Origin: Anaerolineales bacterium UBA2232
GTDB taxonomy: Bacteria > Chloroflexota > Anaerolineae > UBA2200
Length of the DNA: 26,694 bases
Reading direction: 5' to 3'
Assembly: GCA_002348045.1 (NCBI GenBank)
Contig: DDYO01000314.1
Span: 132 to 26,825, forward strand
This document shows, in pieces, positions 1 to 6,384 of the stretch; the first letter of the stretch is position 1; every line of letters starts with the position of its first letter. The notes under the pieces are model-generated. The model did no database searches. It was not told the DNA's origin and saw nothing but the letters and a program-made list of their open reading frames with translations. Made by a program: the position numbers and the translations under genes.

Positions 1-70
1 TGATCACGCCGCCCTTGAGCATCTGCGCTAGGCCAACCTTGACTTTCCAAGTACCTGTATCCACTTCCAC
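1..70 (-). CDS. pdxS: PdxS, pyridoxal 5'-phosphate synthase lyase subunit (N-terminal fragment, cut by window edge)
   Basis: Only the first 23 codons lie in the window. They read from a GTG at 70 down to the left edge and include TGTWKVKVGLAQMLKGGVI, the strongly conserved N-terminus of PdxS/SNZ. The next base starts the expected ATG of the GGVIMDV motif. PdxS makes PLP from ribose 5-phosphate, glyceraldehyde 3-phosphate and ammonia supplied by the glutaminase PdxT. A Shine-Dalgarno GGAGGT sits at 84-79, 8 bases before the GTG; a second in-frame GTG at 64 is worse placed. The gene runs leftward, divergent from the radical SAM gene at 194, and a pdxT partner would be expected outside the window. 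It is too short to appear in an ORF list, but the match is unmistakable from knowledge of the family. Confidence 0.9.
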   Translation of the reverse strand, partial: MEVDTGTWKVKVGLAQMLKGGVI

Positions 71-119
71 CTGCTTCTACCTCCTCGAGAGTACCTCGCC
101 GGTCATCGCCTTGGCTGCA

Positions 120-148
120 ATTATAGCGCTCACCTCCGGTATTGACAA
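120..148 (-). promoter_or_regulatory. Predicted sigma-70-type promoter of pdxS
   Basis: On the minus strand a TTGTCA (148-143) and a perfect TATAAT (125-120) are separated by 17 bases. Transcription would start near 113, giving a leader of about 43 bases before the GTG at 70. The -35 overlaps the -35 of the divergent radical SAM promoter, so the two may compete for polymerase. This rests on consensus matching only. Confidence 0.55.
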
Positions 149-170
149 ATAGAACAACTGTTCTTATAAT
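142..170 (+). promoter_or_regulatory. Perfect-consensus sigma-70 promoter of the radical SAM repair gene
   Basis: TTGACA (142-147) and TATAAT (165-170) both match consensus in all six positions and are separated by the optimal 17 bases. Transcription should start near 177, 17 bases before the ATG at 194. A GAGGTGA Shine-Dalgarno lies at 184-190. A consensus promoter would be very strong unless repressed, which fits the palindrome found in its spacer. Confidence 0.8.
151..164. promoter_or_regulatory. LexA-box-like operator in the promoter spacer
   Basis: The palindrome AGAACAACTGTTCT has perfect 6-base arms around a 2-base centre and contains GAAC-N4-GTTC, the core of the Gram-positive-type LexA box. 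That box type has been reported for the Chloroflexi member Dehalococcoides. It occupies the 17-base spacer between the -35 and -10 almost exactly, so a bound repressor would exclude RNA polymerase. The function is inferred from motif and position. Confidence 0.65.
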
Positions 171-193
171 ACACTTGACGGATGAGGTGAGCC

Positions 194-1342
194 ATGGATC
201 GGAAGGAAAAGCTCAAGCTCCTGACGCGTGCGGCCCAGTACGACCTGTGCGGGGAGGGGGTCAGCAGCACGATTGAAGGTGGCGCTGCCCTGGCCCCTCT
301 GCCCCGGGAGGACATGTCTCAGTGCCTGTTCCCGGCGGCACTGCCGGGGGGCAAGTATGCCAGTTTGCTCAAAATCCTGCAATCCACCTACTGCGAGAAT
401 GACTGCTTCTACTGCGCTAATCGTCGTTCTCGTGATGTGCAGCGGCAGGAGCTCAGCCCTGACGAACTGGCGGCAACATTTGACGAGCTGACTCGCCGCA
501 GGGTGGTTGAAGGACTCTTCCTCAGTTCGGGAGTGTGCCGCAATACGGCCTACAGCATGGAGCGCATGATTGCGACGGTGGAACAGGTCCGTTTCAAGTA
601 CCATTTTCGAGGGTACATTCACCTGAAACTGCTGCCGGGCTGTGACCCATCGACCGTGGAACGAGCGGTGCAGATTGCGGACCGAGTTTCGACCAACTTG
701 GAGGCGCCCAGTGCTGAGCGACTACGCTTTCTCAGTGGGGACAAGACGCTTCAAACAGATCTGCTGCAGCCGCTGGAGGCGGCCAAGCGTTTCCGCGATG
801 CTGGATTGGGGGCACGGGCTGGCCTCACGACGCAGTTCGTGGTGGGTGCATCGGGGGAATCGGATATGGAGATATTGGCGATCGTTGAGGACCTCTACCG
901 AAAGATGGGCTTGGCGCGAGCCTTCTTCAGTGCATTCTCCCCGGTGGTCGGTACCCCGTTGGAGCACCTGCCTCCGGCATCTCCGGTGCGCCAGCATCGA
1001 CTGTATCAAAGCGACTTTCTCCTGCGCTCATACCACTTTACGGTGAATGACCTGGCCCTGGATCCCAGCGGCAACCTGTGCTTGGAAATGGATCCGAAGC
1101 TGGCGTGGGCCAATCTTCATCCTCAGTACTATCCGCTGGAGGTCAACCGGGCCAGTCGAGAAGAGCTGCTCAGGGTACCGGGCATTGGTCCGCGGTCAGC
1201 CGATCGTATACTAAGCCGACGAGGACGAGATCCCTTGCGCAGCGTTCAGGACCTGCGGGGTGTCGGTGCTGTAGCTGAACGCGCCGCCCCCTATGTCCTG
1301 CTAAGTGGGCAGCGACCTGCCAGACAGCTGACCTTCTGGTGA
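194..1342 (+). CDS. Radical SAM protein, putative DNA modification/repair type with C-terminal helix-hairpin-helix
   Basis: The protein has 382 residues. Its N-terminal half has the radical SAM cluster motif YCENDCFYC (CX3CX2C, near residue 70), which binds a [4Fe-4S] cluster and S-adenosylmethionine. The C-terminus (about 316-365) has a helix-hairpin-helix pattern with VPGIGPRSADRIL, typical of DNA-binding proteins. The opening EKLKLLTRAAQYD and overall length resemble the rSAM_link_UDG family (TIGR03916), proposed to act in lesion-specific DNA repair. That family is normally paired with or fused to a uracil-DNA-glycosylase-like partner. No partner follows here; the next gene is convergent and unrelated. 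The reaction is unknown. The start is set by the GAGGTGA at 184-190 and the upstream promoter. SOS regulation is suggested by the LexA-like box. Confidence 0.85.
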   Translation: MDRKEKLKLLTRAAQYDLCGEGVSSTIEGGAALAPLPREDMSQCLFPAALPGGKYASLLKILQSTYCENDCFYCANRRSRDVQRQELSPDELAATFDELTRRRVVEGLFLSSGVCRNTAYSMERMIATVEQVRFKYHFRGYIHLKLLPGCDPSTVERAVQIADRVSTNLEAPSAERLRFLSGDKTLQTDLLQPLEAAKRFRDAGLGARAGLTTQFVVGASGESDMEILAIVEDLYRKMGLARAFFSAFSPVVGTPLEHLPPASPVRQHRLYQSDFLLRSYHFTVNDLALDPSGNLCLEMDPKLAWANLHPQYYPLEVNRASREELLRVPGIGPRSADRILSRRGRDPLRSVQDLRGVGAVAERAAPYVLLSGQRPARQLTFW

Positions 1343-1415
1343 TCACGAGGAGACTTGCAGCGACGCAAAGGCCAAAGTGGCCGGATATGCTAAGGAATGA
1401 GCTCCATTGCCCAAG

Positions 1416-2507
1416 CTAACGGGGTTGTGGGGCAGGGAGCAGTTCGGGTCCCTGGGGGGTGTCCCGTAGTTCCCAGCCCTGGTTTCGGATCTCGGCACGC
1501 AGTGCGTCGGATTGTGACCAGTCTCGGCTTGTGCGTGCTGATTCCCGCTTCTGGACCAGGTCCAGGACCTCTAGGGGGACTTGATGCACCCTGGGAGGGG
1601 ACGCTGCTCTAGGGCCATTACTTGTCACTACTACTCGTTCCCAGACATCGGTAGCCAAACCGTTGGCCGTGTCTACCATACTAAAGGGGCCCAGCTCGGT
1701 GATGGAGAAAGACGATCCGGCTTCATGGGTTTGCTCACCCTCATCTCTCTGTATGGTCACCCCGCCCTTGCCCATGACCTTGCAATCCTTGCGGCCAAGA
1801 TCGAGGATGAGTGCGGTGTGTTCGTCAATGCCAACAACCGTGGCAGGAGTGGGGAGCAACTCCCGCAAATTGGCAAAACGCTCCTGGCCCATGAAACAGT
1901 AACTGGTATCGAGCTCGGCACCGCCCTCACTGTTATCCCAGTGAGAGACAAAGATGGGAGACAGCCCGTAGGGTCCCAAGAAGTCGAGGCCTGGGCACCA
2001 GTGCAGGTCGTCTCCCGACTTGTATATCTCATAGACCGGCAGCGCTTGCGCTCCGGCGGCGATGGTGGCTGCGCTGGCCATCACGACGGCCATACCCATA
2101 CGATGGCGAGCGACCAACGTGTGCCACGCCAAACTATCGCGCAGCTGCCGAACGGTGTAAGTAGGGCTGCCTGGCCCGAGGAAGATGACATCGGAGTGGA
2201 GCATCGGCTCGACGACGGCAGGATCGTCAGGGCTATAGGGAGTGTCACGTTTGCGGGCGGGAATAATGGTGACCTCCGGGCGATGATTCTGCAAACGATC
2301 CAGGAGGAACCCTTTCACCTTTCCGGCTACTAACGCAGAGTTGGGCTGGAAGCCTGCGGGAGTCTCGAGGATGCTGACGCGCACGGGTTGGGGCAACTGG
2401 CGCAACAGCCAATCCCACACGACGCGGCCCCTCGCCGAGGTTTCCCCGGAACCAAATAGCACGATCAAACCAGGTGGCTGGGACAAGGACGGCTCCCTCA
2501 GGGACAT
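1416..2507 (-). CDS. Peptidase S51/cyanophycinase-like protein fused to a cysteinyl-tRNA synthetase C-terminal-like tail
   Basis: The protein has 363 residues from the ATG at 2507. Residues 13-300 look like a class I glutamine amidotransferase-like fold of the S51/cyanophycinase group: FGSGE (18-22), GPGSPTY (111-117), a candidate nucleophile Ser145 in VVMASAATIAAG, and GIDEHTA (226-232), a motif shared with cyanophycinases. Residues 310-356 (VLDLVQKRESARTSRDW, then SDALRAEI, then GWELRDT) match the C-terminal helical tail of CysRS, used there in tRNA recognition. No CysRS catalytic HIGH or KMSKS domain is present. Whether it is a peptidase or binds tRNA is unknown. The reading frame stays open upstream to 2879, but that part overlaps the TPR gene. 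An ATG at 2567 is an alternative start with a weak ribosome site. It is convergent with the radical SAM gene. Confidence 0.75.
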   Translation of the reverse strand: MSLREPSLSQPPGLIVLFGSGETSARGRVVWDWLLRQLPQPVRVSILETPAGFQPNSALVAGKVKGFLLDRLQNHRPEVTIIPARKRDTPYSPDDPAVVEPMLHSDVIFLGPGSPTYTVRQLRDSLAWHTLVARHRMGMAVVMASAATIAAGAQALPVYEIYKSGDDLHWCPGLDFLGPYGLSPIFVSHWDNSEGGAELDTSYCFMGQERFANLRELLPTPATVVGIDEHTALILDLGRKDCKVMGKGGVTIQRDEGEQTHEAGSSFSITELGPFSMVDTANGLATDVWERVVVTSNGPRAASPPRVHQVPLEVLDLVQKRESARTSRDWSQSDALRAEIRNQGWELRDTPQGPELLPAPQPR

Positions 2508-2594
2508 GTCATCCCCAACGATGCGTTTGTTCAGCTGGGCGGCGAGGATCGGAGCTAACGGAAGCATATGCCCTGCGCAGCAAGCCGCAGAGCA

Positions 2595-2628
2595 TTGACA
2601 TTTTACTGAAACCTCCGCATAATGGGAA
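2595..2628. promoter_or_regulatory. Divergent overlapping promoters for the TPR gene (+) and the S51-like gene (-)
   Basis: On the plus strand TTGACA (2595-2600) and CATAAT (2618-2623) have a 17-base spacer and fit transcription of the TPR gene from about 2630. On the minus strand TTCCCA (2628-2623) and TAAAAT (2605-2600) also have a 17-base spacer and would serve the S51-like gene. The minus -10 abuts the plus -35. The plus promoter is near consensus; the minus one is weaker. Confidence 0.5.
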
Positions 2629-2672
2629 ACAGGGTACTGCACTTCGCTTCCGGTCTTGAGAAAGGGGGCCGC

Positions 2673-4691
2673 ATGGCAAGGATCAGCCTGTACGAGTATG
2701 GCGAGGAAGCCCGTCGGTTGCTGCAAATGCGTGCCTACGATGCATCCATCTCTATCTGCCGCCATATCCTGCTGCGATACCCCAAGCACATCCGAACCTA
2801 TCAGATCCTGGGTGAGGTGTGCCTGGAGAAGGGCGAGTTGGACGAGGCAGCGGACATCTTCAGGCGGTTGCTCGCTCATGCTGACCCGGAGAACTTGACC
2901 TCCTTTGCGGGACTGGGGGTTATCCTCGAGGAGAAAGGACAGATTGACGAAGCGATCTGGTTCACCGAGCGGGCATTTGAACTGGCATCCAGCAGTGAGG
3001 ATATTCGTAATCGCCTGCGCAGGCAGTATGCCAAACGCGATGGAGTAGAACCCCCCCGCGTCAAACTGAACAAAGCAGCACTGGCACGGTTATATGCTCG
3101 AGGAGGCCAGTACCGTCAGGCTATTGAGGAGTTTCGCAGTTTGTTAGATGCGGAGCCGAGTCGCCTGGACCTGAAAGTTGCCCTCGCCGATACGCTGTGG
3201 CGCGACGGACGTCGGGAGCAGGCTCACGAATTGGCGGGAGAAATCCTGAGCGTCTGCCCCGAATGCCTGAGGGCGATTCTGTTGGTTGGCGTCATCCTGC
3301 TGGAGAAGAACAGAAACCAGGAGGCTGAGGAAATCCTGGCTGGCGCACGGGGCATGGATCCAGAAAACCGTATTGCCTATGCCCTGTTTGGTGAACACTC
3401 ACCGCTAGCTGTGCAAGGCGTCTACGTGCCCAGATTGGACGACTCGGAGCTCGAGTCGGTGATGGTACCGCCTGCGCCAGAGGCAGGTTCAGACGAGCTG
3501 GTGGGTGATGTCCCGGTGGAACCAGAGCAGTTCGCTGATGTGGATGAGTCTCTGGCAGAAGCGTCAGCCGAATCCTCAGAGGATCTCACGACGGAGTCAG
3601 AGCTGAGCGCTGAGAGACGGGAGGCTGCTGCAGTATCGGAGACGATTGAGTCTTCAGAGGCCGTTTTGGAACCCGATCGGACCGCTGCCATTGAGGAACC
3701 CCTGGCCACGGCAAGGTCAGAGGAGCCGCCCGTGGGCGTCGTGGCGGAGGTGGGGTCCGATGAGGAGGATTCGCGGACCGGTCCAGTGCCGGAAACAGCC
3801 GAGGCTACCGGTGAGCCTACCACCAAAGAGCTACTTCTGGGGCCATCGTTAGGGGAAGCCACAGGGCAGGTTGGACAAACAGAGCTTGAACCAAGCCTGA
3901 TGGCAGCCTTGGTTGACGAGTCTGCAGATGAAGCGCCCCATGCACTAGTGGTGAGTGCTCCGCTGGCAACGGACACAGCATCCCTCGCTGAAAGCGATGA
4001 AGGCCTTTTGTCGGAAATGGATGAGTCAGCTGTGGTCGCTTGTTCGGAGTGCGACGATAATGTTTCCTCTGATGACTTGGCTAAGGATTCGGAACCAGAA
4101 GACTGGACCGAGAGGGTCGAAACCACGACCGAAGTGGCAGACGATGATGAGGTGGCGGTGGAGCTGGAGATCGCCCCGGTTGATTCCAGCTCACGACAGC
4201 TCACTGCGCCGCCGCTCCCAGAACTGGCATCGACAGCAGTGACCGTTCAGGAAGATGCCGAGGAACCCTGTGCCTTGAGTGTTTCTTCTGTGGTACCTTC
4301 TGTGTCCGAAATGAGTGCGATGGGTGACGCAGGGGACGAGTTAGCAGAGGTTACTCCCAAGGAGCCCAGCTCGCTGGTTGAGATCGAACGGTATCGGCTG
4401 CAGTTGGAGCAGAAACCAAAGGATGAGCAGTCCCGCCTGGCCTTGGCCCGTGCGTATCGTGACCAAGAGCAAGTGAAGCTGGCGCTGGAGCAATACACAG
4501 TGTTGTTGCGCGGCAGGTCCAAGGTATTGCCGCAACTTGTGGAAGACCTGGAAAGTCTGGTAGCGTCTCGGCCAGACAACTTGGAAGCGCACGAGCTGCT
4601 GGCAGACATGTATGGCCGAAACGGCCAACTGCAAAAGGCCGTGGAGCGATACCGCTGGATTTTGCAGCGGCTTGATCAGCGATCAGCGTGA
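2673..4691 (+). CDS. TPR protein with a long acidic Ser/Glu/Thr-rich central linker
   Basis: The protein has 672 residues. Residues 1-245 hold several tetratricopeptide repeats (for example LGEVCLEKGELDEAADIFRRLL and the pattern at GGQYRQAIEEFRSLL). Roughly 250-555 is low-complexity and rich in E, D, S, T, A and V, so probably disordered. Residues 568-672 return to TPR-like helices ending ADMYGRNGQLQKAVERYRWIL. No signal peptide or membrane segment is visible, so it is probably a cytoplasmic scaffold; its partner is unknown. The ATG at 2673 is chosen over the in-frame ATG at 2622 because the predicted -10 (2618-2623) overlaps 2622 and AAAGGGGG (2661-2668) precedes 2673. It ends 35 bases before ndk, so the two are probably co-transcribed. 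Confidence 0.8.
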   Translation: MARISLYEYGEEARRLLQMRAYDASISICRHILLRYPKHIRTYQILGEVCLEKGELDEAADIFRRLLAHADPENLTSFAGLGVILEEKGQIDEAIWFTERAFELASSSEDIRNRLRRQYAKRDGVEPPRVKLNKAALARLYARGGQYRQAIEEFRSLLDAEPSRLDLKVALADTLWRDGRREQAHELAGEILSVCPECLRAILLVGVILLEKNRNQEAEEILAGARGMDPENRIAYALFGEHSPLAVQGVYVPRLDDSELESVMVPPAPEAGSDELVGDVPVEPEQFADVDESLAEASAESSEDLTTESELSAERREAAAVSETIESSEAVLEPDRTAAIEEPLATARSEEPPVGVVAEVGSDEEDSRTGPVPETAEATGEPTTKELLLGPSLGEATGQVGQTELEPSLMAALVDESADEAPHALVVSAPLATDTASLAESDEGLLSEMDESAVVACSECDDNVSSDDLAKDSEPEDWTERVETTTEVADDDEVAVELEIAPVDSSSRQLTAPPLPELASTAVTVQEDAEEPCALSVSSVVPSVSEMSAMGDAGDELAEVTPKEPSSLVEIERYRLQLEQKPKDEQSRLALARAYRDQEQVKLALEQYTVLLRGRSKVLPQLVEDLESLVASRPDNLEAHELLADMYGRNGQLQKAVERYRWILQRLDQRSA

Positions 4692-4726
4692 TTGTTCGAG
4701 AATCCAATCGGGGAGACGTTGAAGCG

Positions 4727-5176
4727 ATGGAGAGAACTCTGGTCATCATCAAGCCAGATGGGGTGCAACGGGGTGTGATGGGCGAGATCATCAGCCGGTT
4801 TGAGCGCCGGGGACTGAAGATCGTTGGGATGAAGCTTATGCACATCAGCAGGGAGCTGGCATCCCGACACTATGCCGTACACATGGGTAAGCCGTTCTAC
4901 GATGGATTGATCCAGTACATCACTTCTAGCCCTGTCGTGGTCCTGGCTATCGAGGGCAAGCGGGCCATCGAGACCGTTCGGGCCACGATGGGGGCCACGA
5001 ATCCGGTTCAGGCGGCTCCGGGGACGATCCGTGCGGACCTGGGTATCGAGATTGGTCGGAATTTGGTGCATGGTTCCGATGGGCCCGAGACAGCCAAGTT
5101 CGAATTGGACTTGTTCTTCGGTCCAGATGAGATACTGGCTTGGGATCGTGATGTGGAGAGGTGGATTTCAGAGTAG
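4727..5176 (+). CDS. ndk: Nucleoside diphosphate kinase
   Basis: The protein has 149 residues, the usual bacterial length. It transfers the gamma phosphate from ATP to other (d)NDPs through a phosphohistidine. The N-terminal MERTLVIIKPDGVQRG and the catalytic NLVHGSDGPETAKFEL (His115) are canonical, as is the MGATNPVQAAPGTIRADLG segment. The ATG at 4727 gives the standard N-terminus; an upstream GTG at 4688 adds 13 residues that do not resemble the family and overlaps the end of the TPR gene. GGGGAG at 4710-4715 is a plausible, slightly distant ribosome site. It probably belongs to a two-gene unit with the TPR gene. Confidence 0.96.
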   Translation: MERTLVIIKPDGVQRGVMGEIISRFERRGLKIVGMKLMHISRELASRHYAVHMGKPFYDGLIQYITSSPVVVLAIEGKRAIETVRATMGATNPVQAAPGTIRADLGIEIGRNLVHGSDGPETAKFELDLFFGPDEILAWDRDVERWISE

Positions 5177-5244
5177 CTCAGACGCGACAAGGGGCCATCC
5201 GCCTCCAAATGGTGGACCGGTGTACTTGTTAGGGGCGGTGCAGA

Positions 5245-5276
5245 ATTGGAGACACAGCTATTCCGGTGTCCCCAAT
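5245..5276 (-). terminator. Hairpin between convergent ndk and rsfS
   Basis: Arms at 5245-5255 and 5266-5276 form an 11-base stem around a 10-base loop. In minus-strand RNA it is fully paired with one G-U; in plus-strand RNA there is one A-C mismatch. It lies just past the rsfS stop, so it may end or stabilise that transcript. No U-tract follows, so intrinsic termination is uncertain. Confidence 0.4.
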
Positions 5277-5297
5277 CTGCGTGAGGCGGCGCACGGC

Positions 5298-5645
5298 CTA
5301 CAGCAGGCGCAATAGCGTTCGACCATCCTTCCACAGGTGCTCCAGGTCATAATGTCGCCGGACGCCGGGCAGGAACAGATGCACCACGACGGCGCCGTAG
5401 TCAAGGAGGATCCATCCTGATGAGCCGGTGCCCTCGCTGTGTAACGCATGCAGCCCTGACGTTCGCATCTGGTCTACGATCTCGCGATGCAACGCGTCCA
5501 ACTGTCTCTCACTGTTGCCGCTGCCAATGATGAAATAGTCGGCGAATGTGGCGACTGAACGGATATCCAGCAGCAGGATATCCTCCCCTAGCTTTGCTGC
5601 AACGGCGTCTACGATGTCTCTGGCAACCTGTTCCCAGTCCAGAAT
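5298..5645 (-). CDS. rsfS: Ribosome silencing factor RsfS (non-canonical start codon)
   Basis: About 115 residues. RsfS binds ribosomal protein uL14 on the 50S subunit and blocks joining of the 30S. LLLDIRSVATFADYFIIGSGNSERQLDAL, read in two overlapping parts, and the C-terminal YDLEHLWKDGRTLL are typical, as is the GWILLDYGAVVVHLFL strand. No ATG, GTG or TTG lies at the family N-terminus. The purine run GGAGGAGG (5657-5650) is followed by ATT at 5645 and CTG at 5642; ATT gives ILDWEQVARDIV, the expected N-terminus. The frame is open back to an ATG at 5813, but that start lies inside the Mut7-C gene and upstream of the predicted promoter. Coordinates use ATT; CTG is equally possible. Confidence 0.85.
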   Translation of the reverse strand: MLDWEQVARDIVDAVAAKLGEDILLLDIRSVATFADYFIIGSGNSERQLDALHREIVDQMRTSGLHALHSEGTGSSGWILLDYGAVVVHLFLPGVRRHYDLEHLWKDGRTLLRLL

Positions 5646-5681
5646 CTTGCCTCCTCCGCGCGTGGCCTGCGTAATGACCGA

Positions 5682-5709
5682 ATTATACTCAGCTCTGCCG
5701 AGTTGATAA
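5682..5709 (-). promoter_or_regulatory. Predicted promoter of rsfS
   Basis: On the minus strand a perfect TATAAT (5687-5682) has a weak -35 TTATCA (5709-5704) with a 16-base spacer. It falls between the Mut7-C stop and the rsfS ribosome site, so transcription would start about 30 bases before the proposed ATT/CTG start. This argues against translation from the distant ATG at 5813. Confidence 0.45.
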
Positions 5710-5740
5710 AGACCAGCACGGACCGGGCACGGCCCTGGAG

Positions 5741-6214
5741 CTATTGGCTGGTGGAGCCCAGGCGTGACCGGTCTATGTGATCCAGCATCCGCTGCCAATG
5801 CGTTCCTCGCCAATAGAAGCGATTACATTTGGGGCAGATACTGAACCGCTCTTGGGTTTGGAACACGAATGGAGGGACGTGACCCCAGGCTTCGCCTTTG
5901 GGCACTGCTTCGAGTGGGTGATTGCAGGCTGGACAACGGCTGAATGGGTTATCTGCCTGCAGTCGGTACTCTTGAATAACCTGAGCGAGTTGCTCCTCTA
6001 ATACCTGGCTTTCAACCCACAGACTGCGAACGGCGCGATGGCGAACCAGACCAGTATCGCGGCTCAAAAGCACACGATCCTGGGCACGGGCGATTCGCAC
6101 CAGCTGGTGATCATCGAAGGAAGGATCATAGACAGCGTCGAATCCCAGAATGCGCAACCACTTGGCCAGTGTCCCCAGCATCGCGTCAACGAGAAACCGC
6201 GGTTCGCTCTCCAT
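5741..6214 (-). CDS. Mut7-C RNase (DUF82) domain protein with C-terminal zinc ribbon
   Basis: The protein has 157 residues from the ATG at 6214. The first part, FLVDAMLGTLAKWLRILGFDA and RVLLSRDTGL, matches the Mut7-C (PF01927) PIN-like domain; acidic residues in VDAML, FDDHQ and SRDTG would form the metal site. The C-terminal part has two CxxC pairs (CPACN and CPKCN) followed by the conserved RFYWRGTHW, as in bacterial members of the family. RNase activity is inferred from the fold; the physiological target is unknown. The open frame extends to 6364, but MESEPRFLVDAML is the family-like N-terminus and has GGGGGC just before it. rsfS follows on the same strand after about 95 bases. Confidence 0.85.
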   Translation of the reverse strand: MESEPRFLVDAMLGTLAKWLRILGFDAVYDPSFDDHQLVRIARAQDRVLLSRDTGLVRHRAVRSLWVESQVLEEQLAQVIQEYRLQADNPFSRCPACNHPLEAVPKGEAWGHVPPFVFQTQERFSICPKCNRFYWRGTHWQRMLDHIDRSRLGSTSQ

Positions 6215-6325
6215 CTGCCCCCATGTTAGCGCCCCCGTCCCGGCTGGCTCGCGGAAAGGAATGCGCAACGAACAGTTGCTCTGTAAATGCGAGCTATTAT
6301 GCAGCTGGCGATCGCTCAGGTCTGT

Positions 6326-6366
6326 CGTTGGATGCGCCAGCGGTACGGTCACCGGCGCATCCAACG
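6326..6366 (-). terminator. 13-bp perfect hairpin downstream of the aminotransferase gene
   Basis: CGTTGGATGCGCC (6326-6338) and its exact reverse complement (6354-6366) enclose a 15-base loop, with one further T-G wobble possible outside. It begins 18 bases after the aminotransferase stop on the minus strand and lies upstream of the Mut7-C gene. A role in termination or 3'-end protection is likely. No U-tract follows on either strand. Confidence 0.5.
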
Positions 6367-6384
6367 GTACCTCAATGGATAGGT

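Noticed and set aside
1581..2333. 250-residue plus-strand open frame opposite the S51-like gene
   Set aside because: The minus-strand protein has clear family motifs throughout this span; the plus-strand product resembles nothing known.
2508..2879. 124-residue N-terminal extension of the S51-like protein
   Set aside because: It overlaps the start of the TPR gene and both promoters and has no resemblance to the family; the start at 2507 fits the fold.
3422..4204. 260-residue minus-strand open frame, Ser/Thr-rich
   Set aside because: It is the antisense shadow of the acidic Glu/Asp/Ser linker of the TPR protein; biased codons remove stops on the opposite strand, and it has no domain or start signal.
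6308..6315. GCGATCGC palindrome, resembling the cyanobacterial HIP1 octamer
   Set aside because: A single copy in an intergenic region; no sign of repeated use in the window.
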